A stretch of DNA of 64,000 nucleotides, from NCBI GenBank assembly GCA_013176395.1, contig JABMLP010000003.1:496001-560000 (forward strand), given 5' to 3'. Below are positions 31,997 to 44,184 of this stretch, one piece after another; positions within the stretch are counted from its first letter, which is position 1, and every line of letters begins with the position of its first letter. Under the pieces are notes generated by a model. It saw nothing but the letters and a program-made list of their open reading frames with translations. It ran no database searches and was not told the origin of the DNA. The position numbers and the translations under genes are program-made. The DNA comes from Venturia oleaginea (Eukaryota > Ascomycota > Dothideomycetes > Venturiales > Venturiaceae).

Positions 31997-34900
31997 TTAA
32001 TTCTGAGTCATAATCATCAACTTGTCTTCAACAGCCAATTGATCCCAAGGAACAGTTGGCTGCTGTCCACCAGCCTGGCCATTGGCACCATTACTCGGTC
32101 CTGCCATGCCTGGCCTCGCACTTCCATTGAGGCCCTGCACATTCATCCCATTTGGCGGAACATGGACATAGCCCACCTTCTTCTCCGCAGCCTTACGTTT
32201 ATCCTGTACCAAATGCCCCTTCAGACCTTTGAGATATTTCCTTGCGGCATCAACGATGTACTTCGGTTCTAGACTCTGCTGTAACGTATCAAGCATCTGT
32301 CGAACTTGTGTCTCCGATTTGAAATGCGGACACACTCTGCCGTGCCCATAGTGCGCCATGCCGCAGATATTGCAGTGCTCAGGACCAGCCAGCTTCAAGG
32401 GACAGGAACCTATGAAGTGGGTTTGGTTGCACAGATTGCAGGCGCGAACGGCAGGGTAGGCTTTGCCGTTTGTCATCCGGGCGTTTGGATCGCCCGGGAG
32501 GCGTGGATCTTTCAATTGGGCGCGTTTGAATGCTATACTCTCTTTGGCATGATGTTCTGATGAAAGTGTAGGGGCAGGGAACTCGCCTGGAACTTTAGGT
32601 GGAACTTTTTTGCCGAAAGGCGGTTGCTGAGATACTTCAATATTTCTGGGCTTCTGTGACCCACCAAGGATGGCACCGGTAGTGCCAGCCTTTGAGGTGG
32701 CCTCTGCAAGATCCCTAGGATTGATAGGTCCATCATCTTGTTCATCGGCGGATTCTTGCTCGCTGTCGGACGCCTGAAAATCAGTGTCACTGTCATCTCC
32801 GGGATTGTGACGCTTGCGGTTGCGTTTAGGCTTCTCTGGGTTGATTGGTGGGAGATCCAGTTCGGGACTATGAGAACCAGCAAGGTTTGCCTCCATCGGT
32901 AGGTTGCTGTCCGTTCCATCGTAGTTGACATCCCGTCGCTGGCGTTTACCTCGACCAAGATCAAGCTTGGCTCGTGCCGCTCGCTCGGCTGCTTCCTTCT
33001 CACGTTCTTGCAAAATCTTCTCCCAGAAACTGGCATCGGGAGCTTGCTCTTCCTCCGACACCTCAAGGGTCTCTTGAAGAGCAGCGGTATCATTGGCCCA
33101 TACACGAGCGAATGAGAACTGCGACTCGGCGGTGTCTTCCTTGTCAGACTTGGTGTTCTCAATCATTGTACGATCCAGAAGCTTGTCGATGGACTCCTCG
33201 TCGTATTTGATGACTTGCTCGGGGTTATCATCATTGAAGATCTCAGCCATCCCGTGCTTCAAAATACCCTCCATGTCCTTCTCCTCGACGTCTTCTTCGT
33301 CTAGTTTGTTGATCACAACCTCGTCGAGGGCCATTTTCTTGCGCCCCATCTGCATGATCTTCTCCTCAGCACTATTTCTAGTCATGAGCTGGAAGCAAAG
33401 AACCTTCTTCGTCTGACCAATACGATGAGCTCGAGAGATAGCTTGGATATCCTGATGGGGATTGAAATCTGGATCGAGAATAATAACAGTATCGGCCGTG
33501 GCGAGGTTGATACCCACACCTCCAGCGCGAGTCGATAGGAGGAATGCAAATGATTGTGAGTTCTTGCTGTTGTACTCATCGATGCGCTTCTGTTTCTCCA
33601 AGGCAGGAATGTTGCCATCCAAGCGCTGATACGCCATTCCCATGCCTTCAAGAAAATCTTCCATAATATCAAGCATGTTCAGAAATTGACTGAAGATGAG
33701 AACACGATGACCCGCTGCTTGCAATTTCGGTAGAAGAACATCTAGCAATTGAAGCTTAGAAGATGCTTCCACCAAGTTGGCATGAGTGACGGTCTGGTCG
33801 AGGTGTCGCTCTTCGATAGCCTGGTTGAAGACAAACGGATGGCAAAGACACTTGCGGAGCTGCATGAGGATGTTGTTGAGACCAACTCGTTCATCTTTCT
33901 TGAGCGTGCCTTGACTGAAAAGCGAACGCAACAGCTCGGGTCGCTGCTCCAAAATTGAACGATATGTTCGCTTCTGTAAGACACTCATAGAGACTGGCAA
34001 GATGATTTGGGCCATTGGTGGCAAGAAGCTCAGGACTTGAAGCTTTGTTCGCCGTAGTATAAACGGGCGGATCAAGCCGTGGAGTTTCATAATCTTCTCA
34101 TTTGTCATGTCCGCAAACTCTTCCTCCATCTGAGAAGCATTGATCTTGTCGTCCAAGAATTGAAGCAAGTTGAAGAGCTCTCGAGCGTTGTTTTGGAGAG
34201 GAGTGCCTGTGAGGAGGATGCGGAAAGGAATTTTCAGACCAGCTAGACAGTTGTGCAGTATACTCTCGTCATTCTTCAAGCGCTGACCTTCATCAACGAT
34301 CAAACCTTGCCAGTTCACAGCCTTTAGGAATTTACGACTCGACTCATCAACAACGGAATCATATGAAGTAATGACGACATGGCAGTGAAGAGTCTTGCTG
34401 TTGCCTGGGAAGAGCTCGTGCTCGTAAGCCATTTGTCGCGCTTTGGCCGATCCGTAGTATGTGACAACGCGAAGTTGGGGCGCCCACTGCTTAATCTCTC
34501 TTCGCCAATTTGGGCAAGTTGAGTTGGGAACAACCACTAGGAAAGGATAGCATTTGATATCCTGGACCATCGTAGCCAGGAATGCAATGATTTGAATCGT
34601 TTTACCAAGACCCATCTCGTCAGCGAGAATGCCATTCTTCTGCTGGTACCATTGATAGTAGAGCCAATTGAGTCCATCCACCTGGTACTTCATCAATTCA
34701 CCACCCACGAGATTTTCAGGCTGTTTGGCCTTCTCTTTGAACTTTCCAGAGCGCACTTTATCGATTCGCGATCGCAGATGAGTTACTGAAGGAAGCGTGG
34801 TGTAGCGACCTAGGACCCAATCATTGTAGGCTGTGACGAAATCGGTCCATCTCTCGCCATCTTCGGGGCCTGGAACGGCTTCCCAGACAGCATCTTCATA

Positions 34901-37246
34901 TCCAAGACCTTTGTACTTGATCAAAGCCCTATCAACTTCTTTGATACGAGCTTTGTCAATTTCGTAGCCCTGAATATCGACATGATTGGAGTACTTGACA
35001 TCAAGGACAATGTCGATCCGAACCCATTCTTCAGGGATCGCGTCCTCTGTAGTCAGTTTTGGCGAAACTTGCTTGTTGAAAAACGCTTTTCGCATTGCTG
35101 GTGCAATGACTCCCCAGGTCCAAGCACCGGGCATCCATACTGATTGGAGGTAAGAACGGTTCTCCCATTTGATAAGGTACTCCTTGTCGTCTTCGTCAAC
35201 AATTGATACATCAAGGCTAGGATCGTAGCTGTTCGCATCCGTTGGTCTCCAGGCAACCAGACCACTGACTTTACCAAGCATATCAACGCATTGCTTGCAT
35301 TTCCAGTCCTTGGAGTACTCAATGAAACGGTTGTTAGCACTATCTTCATTGTCGTGTTCTGGATTTGAGAATCGGTTGCGTGATTCGAGGTGATGGTAGT
35401 GGAAAGGACGTGTGCATTGGATGCAGCGGAACATGACGTTCGCTGGATTGTTGATGAGCGACGGGGAGATGTCTGCGATGGGATCTTGGCCTCCATTCTG
35501 CTCACGTTCACGTTGTTCCTCAGCAGGAGATTTGCGAGTGCGGAAAGGAACACAACTTGCACCGATTCCGTTGCAGTCCTGGCATCTCGCTAGATTCGGT
35601 GCGTGGATGTCTTTCTTTTGCGGCATGTTCACACAGCGTCTGCACTGAAGCACAAAGTCATCTTCATCGATCTTGGTAACGAGATGCTCTCTCCCACCCC
35701 GAGGACCAAGACATGCTCTGTGATACGAAAGGGAGCAGCCTTGGCAAAAGACAAGCTGTCCAGCCGCGCTACCAGAGTTCTTGCAAGTATCGCAGTATTG
35801 CATGTGTCGTTCGCGAAATTTGTTACCTCGAGCCAAAGGCTTAAAGGCTTCCTTTGCGCCTGTCGCTTTTGGAGCTGCAACGGGAGGTGAGTCGGAATCA
35901 GAGCGAAAAATTTCTCCTTCGCCCACTTCTTCCATGTTGTACTGGTGGCGGGTCTCACGACCAGAGCGCCGGGTAGCTTCTTGGATAGGCTTTCCGTTCT
36001 TACGACTTCTGCTGTGGACCGTCTCGAGTTGGTGAAGCTTGCGACGCTTCTTCCTGGGCACAATATCTGATTTCAGAATATTGATTGCATCATCTGAGGA
36101 TTCATCGTCTTCAATATCCTCATCAGATGGCTCCATGCGCCTACCACGAGTGCGTCCGTTGTGTTTAGCGAAAGATAGGCGTGATTGTCCAAAGTCCTTC
36201 TGACGAGGAGCGGCCCGTCGCCTGGAGCGTCGGCGGCTGCTGACTTCATCCTCGCTGTCTTCTTCCTGCTCTTCTGATGAGTCGTCACGTCTGCGTTTGG
36301 ATTTGCGACTCGGTTGGGATCGACCTTTCGACGGGCGGCCTCTTCTCGACTTCCTGGTAGATACCTCGTCATCGGAGTCGGTCTCGTAGAGCTGAATTGA
36401 ACTGAAGTTTGTGACAGCCTTTCCACGCGACAACCGTGCGCGAGTTCTGCGCAGTTCCACCATTCCTTCCTTTTCACTGCTTTCAGATTCAGGCTCGGCA
36501 GGTTCTTCAAAGTCGGATTCACTGTTCAAGCCCGCAGCTTGCTTCTCGAGCGCTCCTTTGCCGTTGTCAAGGTCGAGGAGTTTTTCGAAAGAGACCTTAA
36601 AGGATGTTAGAATCTTCTTGTTCGCTATTGGGGTGAGATGGTTCATAGGAAGTGACTTTACACAGCGCAATGGCGCCGGGAGGCAGAGAGGTGTAGTGAT
36701 AGGTTGGAGTGCTCAAGACTCGTATCAAAGAATGATATTCCAAGTCACGAATGGGGTGTAAGGTAGATGGGGTTGAATGATGGGTGACGCGATCTATAAG
36801 GACATGATGAGATACCCGGACGAATGCATCATAACAGAAGACGCTGGATAGATCTCGATCTTTCAGGAAGAGGATATACTCACTGGTCCTTCATGTCTGT
36901 CTCTGAACCTCACTCTATAACATAAGCCCTTCTCATCCACCTCTTCTTCCAGTACCTTGTCCACGATGGAGTCCAAGAATTCATATTCATTCCTGTCGAA
37001 GCCCTTGGGCTCATCAATCACGACTTCCGTGAGCCATTTCCTCTGTGGTCCCTCCTCTTCATCCAACATTTCTACATCGCTGTCGGCATTGCTGTTCGCG
37101 TCGGGGCTCTCGGAGGCCAAGTTGATGGGCGAATGCGGAGCGGAACTCTCTACAGGAAAATGACTTTTGGCGCGTCGGCTGCCAGTACTGCTTGTCGCGA
37201 CAGACAATGATCCCGGTCGAGATCTGGCTACCGAGCTTGTGACCAT
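31997..37246 (-). CDS. mit1: Mit1/CHD3-like SNF2 chromatin remodeler
   Basis: Exons 37246-36884 and 36595-31997, joined in phase 0 (HEGP then VSFEKLLDLDN); about 1653 residues. In order: a chromo-like N-terminal region; acidic/basic disorder; a PHD-type zinc finger near residue 390 (CDTCKNSG...CQGCSLSYHRAC) and a second Cys-rich unit (CQDC...CIQCTRPFHYHHL); chromodomain-like EYLIKWENRSYLQSVW; SNF2 ATPase with ADEMGLGKT near 781, VDEGQRLKN, LLTGTPLQN; helicase C with SRAHRIGQTKKV near 1178; and a C-terminal knuckle pair (CNLC...CNICGMAHYGHGRVC) near 1519. In fission yeast Mit1 is the remodeler of SHREC, which silences heterochromatin. The intron is long (288 nt) and might hide a small exon. 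Confidence 0.9.
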
Positions 37247-37566
37247 GGTGAAGGGAGTACGCGGAATGTTAATGCCGTGCGTCGCGTTAATGTGGCATTG
37301 GATATGGCAAAGAATCGAATCGTCGTCTTCGAAAAAGAAAAGGGATTATTAGGGTTGCGAAATGGTTTGATGTTGTTCAGATCGCGTCTTAGTAGCAGAT
37401 TAATGAAGTTGAGACGCGGAAAGCTGGGAGCCGCGGACGATCAAAGCTCTATCAGAAAAATTGTTACAAGCTCCGACACGCTTCAAAACTGCAATGGCAT
37501 CAAGAAATTGACATGCTACATATCTGCAGAAGTGGCAGCGTCCTACTATGCTTGCCTGCCAATTAA

Positions 37567-39663
37567 CCATCTATTGCGCACATACATCGCCGATTCGTCT
37601 CGCGGAACACGGCCATTCATCGCGGACTTCGCCAGGAAGCGAGTGGAGGCCGAACAGAAAAGCCATGGGAGAATCGCAACAAGCCACGGGAGAAGCTTGA
37701 TCAGCCAAGGTCGACCGAAAGGCGAATATACCGGGAGCCAACTCGAGCCCAAAATGGTGAACGGGTACCATATGCCAAAAGATGGGATGAGCAGCGGATA
37801 AATCAACGGCAACAGTACAATGGTCGAAGCCCAACCTCCCACGAGAAGCGGACATACGAGAAGCGACCATACCAAAGCGAGGGGCCTGATGCTGGAAACT
37901 CACGCTCATATGGAGCTGGCGAGAAGAAGTGGACGGGAAAGCCGTATCAACGAGAGCAATTCGGTCGTGGAAGCACACGATCCTATGGGCAAGGAGAGGA
38001 AACACGGCAAAGACTCTCATTTCAGATGAAGACATTGGAGGGGCGTGAGGAAGGATCACAGCCACAACGAACTGTGTCCAAGCCTTGGGAATCTCGAGGA
38101 GATAAGCCGAGGGCATCTCGAGGAGAAAAGCCTTGGGAATCTCGAGGAGACAAGCCTTGGGCATCTCGAGGAGACAAGCCTTGGGAATCTGGAGGAGACA
38201 AGCCATGGACGGAAAAACGACCATATCAACGCGATACAAACCACCAAGACATTTCACGCTCGTACGAAAACAACAATCGCGGAGCAACCTCATCTGCAAA
38301 TGATGCTGGAGATGCACCCTTAGGCTTTTTCCGCCCCGCTGTTGGAAGGGATCAAAGTGATGGACAACAGCCGCAGTCCAAACCCACGTTCCGCACAGTA
38401 TATAAGGAATCCGACCTCGAGTCACAGAGAGAACCCATCTCAATTCCATACACAACAGCGGCCTCCGAGTTTCTCTTTGGATATAATCCCATTCGCGCCG
38501 CGTTAAAGGCCGGTAGACGGAAACTTTATAAGATCTACATTCACCCACGAGTAGCGGGTCGAGAAGATGGGGACCATGTACAATCTCTAACAACGCTGGC
38601 AGAAAATGCCAAAGTCGAGGTCAAGAACGTCGACGATAGTTGGTTGCGAGTAATGGACAAGATGAGCGACTACAGACCGCACAATGTAAGTATGTTCTCT
38701 GTTAGTCAAAGACACTTAACCTAATACACTCAGGGCGTTGTACTGGAAGCCTCACCCCTTCCTCGTCTTCCCGTTATCTCAGTTGGGCCTGTTCAAATGA
38801 AGGAAGATGGCGAAGAAGGTTTTCATCTTATCCTTGGCCCACAGTCCCCCGAAGATCTCACAATCAATGGCAATAGTTCATGGCAATCCTTCAAATCACA
38901 GGGTTGGCGCTCTCCTTTGATCCTACTCATAGACGATATCACAAATCCTGGAAATCTGGGCGCTATAATCCGCTCTGCATACTTTCTAGGCGTTGACGCC
39001 ATCGCCCTATCAACAAGGACTTGTGCGCCGCTGAACGCGGAACTTGTGAAAGCCTCTGCAGGAGCTGTGGAAGCAATCCCCATCTTCAAGGTCGAAAATG
39101 TGGGCGACTTCCTTGAACAATCCGCAGCCGAGGATGAACTTTCCTGGAACATCTACGCTGCCACAACGCCAAGTCATTATGCTTTCAATGAAAATCGAAT
39201 CAGACACTCACACCAGCAAGGAGCGCTGCTCTTCACCTCCAGAAAATTTACAGCAGATACGGATCATGCAAGGAAGTCCAAATTGGGTCATGCATTCCGC
39301 TCACCTCTTGGTGTTCGTCCCGTCATCCTTGCTATTGGCGGCGAGCAGAAGGGCCTCGATCGTGAAGTGACCAGAAGAGCGATGGCGTTTGTGGAGATTC
39401 TGCCGCCGGGGGATCATGTTTTGGATGTTGATGTTGATTCCCTGAATGTGAGCGCTGCGAGCGCGATTCTTTGTGCTCAATTCATGGCAATGAAACCAAA
39501 AGAATTGATACGCAAGGGGAGATTGGACGCAAGGTGGTCACAACAAGACGGGCCGGAAGACGTTAGTTCTGCTACTGCGGGCTGGGGACCGACTTTCCAG
39601 CGACTCCCTGGCAAGCGGGTTTATACGGGCCAACGGGGTTATACGGGCAACAGATCTATATAA
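37567..39663 (+). CDS. MRM1: mitochondrial rRNA 2'-O-ribose methyltransferase, TrmH/SPOUT family
   Basis: Clear exons: up to 38685 and 38734-39663 (48-nt intron). The first ATG in frame is 38026, giving 529 residues, but the same frame is open from 37567 and reads RRFVSRNTAIHRGLRQE, very like the mitochondrial presequence end of fungal Mrm1, without an ATG. The true start is probably joined from a frame or exon I could not resolve, or a 1-nt shift has occurred. After a Lys/Arg/Gln-rich region with a 24-bp tandem repeat comes the substrate-binding domain (FLFGYNPIRAALKAGRRKLYK) and the SPOUT fold with its three motifs: NPGNLGAIIRSAYFLGV, AIGGEQKGLDREV and DVDSLNVSAASAILCAQF. It methylates the mitochondrial 21S rRNA peptidyl-transferase loop in yeast. 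It starts head-to-head with the Mit1-like gene. Confidence 0.82.
38080..38208 (+). repeat. 24-bp in-frame tandem repeat, about 5.4 copies
   Basis: Unit AAGCCTTGGGAATCTCGAGG plus four bases, encoding KPWESRGD with E/A and S/G variants. It lies in the disordered N-terminal region of the methyltransferase. Confidence 0.9.
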
Positions 39664-40327
39664 TTCTAACTTATATGAATATGTGCGAAAACTACTGGCA
39701 AAGAAATATATGGCCATGTATCCACTGAGATTACCCGGCTGACGCTGAGATTGCGGCAGAGTTCGCAGAAGCAGTCAATCATGCCATTAAAACCATTAGA
39801 AGATAGCATATTGAAAATACAGTTGACCTTCAGTCGATCTTCTATTATTTGAAACCACGACTATACCATTCTCTTGCTTTCGCGTTCTATCAAACTTGAA
39901 ATTGCGAAGCTTCAAATCGAGTCTCCTCCTCTTACTTGCCTCGCGGTACACACCATTGATTGAATCACTGAGCAAAATATGTTCTTGATTTATTTTTGCC
40001 TGCAAATAAATGTTGAGTAATGGTCACCTTCAAAAGAGTGAGAATGTGCTATCACTCTTGCTCGAAGGAGAAAAAGCAAGAACGTACAGGCATGAGGGCG
40101 AGAAAAGAACTGTTATTGGAGTTAGGTCACCTGATGAAGATTCAATTTATGAGCGGAGACGCCCCTGACGCGCATCTCCTTTTGTGTCGTCTTCGCTTGT
40201 ACCATTACCAATCATCAAACCTCACTTCTTTGTACCTATCATCCAACTCTTGTCACTCGCTATTCAGACCTCGCATCTCTGCATCACATCTCGGCTTCGA
40301 AGACTCACGCAATCACAACATAGTTAG
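39664..40327. other. intergenic between methyltransferase and GT8 genes
   Basis: 0.66 kb. Holds the methyltransferase 3' end and the glycosyltransferase promoter. No gene supported. Confidence 0.5.
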
Positions 40328-41518
40328 ATGGATAATTACTGGGAGGACGACGAGCTCCAAGACCGTCTCTATCATGCTCGCAAAGATGAGGAGCGTCGAC
40401 AGCCCTCACGACCTTCAAGAAGTGACTTTCATTGGACGCTGAGTCGGACCAAAACAATCCCTCTCATACTTGGACTACTGTTGATGCTATGGTGGCTTCT
40501 GTCATCGATACCCAGGACTACACGACTAGACTGGTCTCGCTATGCTTATAGTCAATATGCGACCGATACTCACAGTCTCTGCAATGCGGTCATGGTGTTT
40601 GCAAGTCTACGCAAGTTAGGCAGCAAAGCAGACAGAATACTTTTGTATCCACAACAATGGATGTACCGCAAGGATATCAAGACTGCCTGGCTGATGGAGA
40701 CCGCCAAAACAAAGTATGGAGTTAAGCTGGAACCTATTCAATTGATAAGCGCCGACGGGAAGCCTGCAACCCCGGGTACGTTAGCAACACCTGATAGCGA
40801 TTGGAATCTCAGTATCACCAAACTCCGTGTCTTCGATCTCATTCAATACGACCGTGTCATTCATCTGGACTCTGATATTGCACTTCTCCAGCATATGGAC
40901 GAACTTTTCACTCTCCCATCAACACCAATCGCAATGCCACGCGCGTATTGGTCTCATGGCCCGTACTCGAAATGGGAGCTCACATCTCTGGTCATGGTGA
41001 TCGAGCCCAGCACGCACGAAGTTCCAGCTATGATGAAGATCTTACGCGAATGGCAGAAAGACCCATCTTACGCACAGTCAAACAAATACGACATGGATCT
41101 CTTAAATGACAGGTTCGGAGGGAGCGCGATGGTCCTCCCACATCGCCCATACACCATGTTGTCAGCCGAGTTTCGCTCACACAACCACACGAGATATATG
41201 GGAAATCCACATGCGCACCCTCTCGACCAAAGAGCGATCTGGAAAGCCGACGATGCGCTTTCAGAAGCCAAAATAGTACATTTTAGCGACTGGCCACTGC
41301 CTAAACCATGGATCATGTGGCCTTCAGAAGGGCTCGCCGAAATTCAGCCAGATTGTGGTGGCAGCACCAAAGGGACATGTAGAGAGCGAGAGATCTGGAA
41401 GAAGTTGTACAACGAGTTTCGGCGTCGGAGGAAGGACATCTGTGGGATTCTTTCAGTGCCTGCGCCGGACTGGTGGACCTGGAAGAAAGAAGTCGGTGCT
41501 GGTGGTGATCAAAGTTGA
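40328..41518 (+). CDS. GT8-type glycosyltransferase, glucose N-acetyltransferase-like
   Basis: Single exon, 396 residues, type II membrane topology: a basic cytosolic tail (DDELQDRLYHARKDEERR), one transmembrane helix at about residues 43-62 (IPLILGLLLMLWWLL), and a lumenal catalytic domain. HLDSDIALLQ near residue 180 is the D-x-D metal/nucleotide-sugar site, preceded by KLRVFDLIQYDRVI; GGSAMVLPH and KIVHFSDWPLPKPW complete the glycogenin-like GT-A fold. Fungal proteins with this layout (Gnt1 family) add GlcNAc to Golgi glycans. Acceptor not known from the sequence. Confidence 0.85.
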   Translation: MDNYWEDDELQDRLYHARKDEERRQPSRPSRSDFHWTLSRTKTIPLILGLLLMLWWLLSSIPRTTRLDWSRYAYSQYATDTHSLCNAVMVFASLRKLGSKADRILLYPQQWMYRKDIKTAWLMETAKTKYGVKLEPIQLISADGKPATPGTLATPDSDWNLSITKLRVFDLIQYDRVIHLDSDIALLQHMDELFTLPSTPIAMPRAYWSHGPYSKWELTSLVMVIEPSTHEVPAMMKILREWQKDPSYAQSNKYDMDLLNDRFGGSAMVLPHRPYTMLSAEFRSHNHTRYMGNPHAHPLDQRAIWKADDALSEAKIVHFSDWPLPKPWIMWPSEGLAEIQPDCGGSTKGTCREREIWKKLYNEFRRRRKDICGILSVPAPDWWTWKKEVGAGGDQS

Positions 41519-42189
41519 TGACTTGATTCATAGATGCAGACGGGCGGGTCTATATGATCTTGCATTGAATTCAGTGACGTCTCACAGACCCAAAAATCTG
41601 GTACGTATTTTGTGTAAATCCAAGGGCAGCCTTCGAAAAGAGCTAATATGACATGAAGCTTCCAGTCATACTTCGACGTCCGCTTCAAAGTTGTTTACAC
41701 TAATTCAGAGAAGGACCCATGTTTGACCATGTCGAGGAGTGAGGGGTAGGTATGGCGAAAGCTATACACCCTCCGAGCAATTGGCCTATCTGAACAGAAC
41801 TTGAATGCATAGAACCGGTCAGCTACAAGGAGAACGACGTTGCTATCGCGCGTGCCATTTTCCCATCCTGCTGAAGTCGCACTCATTTGACGCCACCAAG
41901 ACCGCCAATTCGTAATGGAATCACCCGACTCGATTGTATTGGCGGTTTCTTCTCTTCAAGTCGCCAGCACAGCTTGGTTCAATATAATATGCAGCTTCTG
42001 CCACTGCTTTCCATGGCCATCTAGAGGTCGCGCTCACACTGGCAGGAATGCTACCGGTGAGTTTGATCATGAGTAAGGCAGGATTGAGTATGATAACACG
42101 CCTACTTTGTTCGGGCGGTCCACTATCAGGCTGCCAACCTGGACCCAATAATGTATTCACCTGAAGCCACAAACTCATAAGGAAGAGCA
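41519..42189. other. intergenic right of the glycosyltransferase
   Basis: No gene supported. The minus-strand frame 41921-42310 is without recognisable domains. Confidence 0.4.
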
Positions 42190-42573
42190 ATGCCGCAAGT
42201 CGCAGATGGTCGTTCGCCCAGCCAGCGTAGAAACGAAGTGCTGGAAGATGACAACGACTCGCAGATGGAAGATCGGCCTGAAGCCCCCAAGCCAAAATTA
42301 CGAAGGGCAAAGAGAGACCACCAAAGACGGAAACTACGACTAAAGCACTACAATTCTGTTGAAGATGATGCGCGAGAGCCTAGCGCACCAATTCAAAGGC
42401 CGAAATCGGCCATGAGCTCAATGTTTGGCCCTACTCCTCGGGCAGCACAACATCAACAGTACCATGCTCCTCCAGATCCAAGAGCCTATCTCTTATCTGG
42501 TTTTCGGAAAGTCGGTGGTTCGAAAAGTGGACCAGAATGGATGACACAGACGTGGTTGTGGCGCGCGGGCTAA
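42190..42573 (+). CDS. uncharacterised basic protein, possibly one exon
   Basis: 127 residues, rich in Arg, Lys, Gln and Pro (KLRRAKRDHQRRKLRLKHYN; GPTPRAAQHQQYHAPPDP). No domain recognised. Between 42650 and 43118 further Pro-rich frames follow in two registers, so this could be part of a multi-exon gene of low-complexity protein, or not coding. I cannot choose between these. Confidence 0.25.
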   Translation: MPQVADGRSPSQRRNEVLEDDNDSQMEDRPEAPKPKLRRAKRDHQRRKLRLKHYNSVEDDAREPSAPIQRPKSAMSSMFGPTPRAAQHQQYHAPPDPRAYLLSGFRKVGGSKSGPEWMTQTWLWRAG

Positions 42574-43052
42574 ACTACAGGCTCTACAATGTGCTAAAAA
42601 TTCAAGGACCACATAAGGTATCAAAAAGGCTTCATTCCCGGTAGTTACAATGTTCATCCAAGCGGCTAGCCGTTTCCCACGCTTCAAACAGCGCCTCAAG
42701 CAAACGAAGCGAGACCAGAAATCGGCCTCCAAGATACCTCATCCGAATGCAAGTTTCCATGGGCACCCTTATCAGCAATGGGATGCCTACGGAGAGCCCT
42801 ATTCCACCCTACCCGCCACAATTGTCAGAATTTCGGCCACAACCTACGAGAAGGGTTCCCCCAACACCCTTGGAACGAGAAAACCAAGAACTGCCATTCC
42901 ACCGCGTGTCAAATCCTGCCTGCGTCAAACAACCAATCCACAAAATCAAACAGACGCACTTCTCGTCCTACCCGCCCCCTCCCAAATACTTAAGGAGGAC
43001 ACGCTCTCATATTAAACCTCTCACGCCGAAATGGCTTCATGCATTTACAAAT

Positions 43053-43265
43053 TCAATCAAACAGTCCTTTGCTGTCCTGATAGCACTTATCTGCATGTCC
43101 TTTGCAGATAAGTGCTGAGCCTTGTGGGTCTCGTTTCTGGACTTGGTTGGGGAAAAAGAGCGCGGTAGGATTGGTGTCGAGGTTATCCAGAGATGAAGTA
43201 TCGGCTCCTGGTTGTTTGATGGAGAGGGCGAGGGGCGAGAGATGCAAGAAGGTGAGGGGCTTCAT
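43053..43265 (-). CDS. possible small secreted peptide precursor
   Basis: 70 residues. MKPLTFLHLSPLALSI resembles a weak signal peptide; a later VQKR-DPQG is a Kex2-like dibasic site that would release a C-terminal peptide of about 25 residues holding two Cys (ICKGHADKCYQ). The last third of the gene contains a 14-bp inverted repeat (43081-43094 and 43104-43117). No homology can be claimed; support is the layout only. The same DNA is open on the other strand, so this may be chance. Confidence 0.3.
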   Translation of the reverse strand: MKPLTFLHLSPLALSIKQPGADTSSLDNLDTNPTALFFPNQVQKRDPQGSALICKGHADKCYQDSKGLFD

Positions 43266-43521
43266 TTTCGGTTTAGTTTGTCTTGATTTGGATCAATTTG
43301 GGTTCGATTGAGGTGTGATGTATGGGTTAGGTAACCTGAGTCCGATCTTCGAAGACGTTTCATAAATTCCTCGAGCAAAGAAGATATTATACGGTATTAA
43401 GAAAGTTAGAATGCTGTAGGCCCGATAGACATTTAAAATCCCTAAGACTATACTATTGTATATTACTATAATGGGTTTTAAACGTTAATGAAGCACGGAT
43501 AATAGAATCCTTGTACCTGTA

Positions 43522-43776
43522 TGTCACGGTACGACCGCGGACAAGTCCTTCCCACCTTTGGGGTGGCCCCACGGCACGTGATCAAGGCAGAACCGTAGTT
43601 CTGCCGAGGAAAGGTTTTAAAGCCTACGTGGCTTCAACCAATTCGTAGCTCTTTGAGCTATGTCCTGTCGTCAAACCTGCCTGTTGGTTTGCCTGCCAGT
43701 TCGTATATAGCCTGTTGAATGATACCTGTTCCTGCTGCTGCTCCTTCCTCCTGATACCCGAACCCGCCCCGTGACA
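43522..43776 (-). mobile_element. solo LTR (255 bp), inverted copy of the one at 21190
   Basis: Starts TGTCACGG, ends CCGTGACA and is flanked by CTGTA on both sides (43517-43521 and 43777-43781). It matches the reverse complement of 21190-21445 along its whole length with scattered changes. Strand is given relative to that copy. Confidence 0.85.
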
Positions 43777-43884
43777 CTGTATATGTCCAGATCTACAGCT
43801 ACAAGTATTAGTCCTTTAGTTAGAATGTCGCCGTAGATTTGAGAACGCTTACTAGAAGTTTTGACGCTATAGTTACGACAAGGG

Positions 43885-44184
43885 TGTTACAGATCACCTC
43901 AGGGCTGAAGAGCAGGAAGGCAGGACTCGCAAAGAATGGTTGGATGATAAGAAGTTATTGCTAGGACTGATAATGGAGGGGAATCCTTCGAGCAGTCAAA
44001 TTACACAACCCATGTCTTTTTCGGCCCTTCTCGTTGTTACAGATCACCTCAAGACCGAAGAGCAGGGACAACGGGACTTGCAGAGGATGGTTGGATAACA
44101 AGAAGTTGTTGTTAGGACTGATGTGGAGTGGAATCCGTTGGGCGCACAAGAGGGGACTGGTGCAACCAGGTCAGTCCTAAGAGA
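43885..44184 (+). repeat. imperfect 150-bp tandem duplication
   Basis: TGTTACAGATCACCTCA starts at 43885 and again at 44035; about 115 bp after it are similar. Downstream, near 44318, GGGTATATAGGGAGG is TATA-box-like. This may be decayed LTR sequence of another retrotransposon. Confidence 0.55.
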
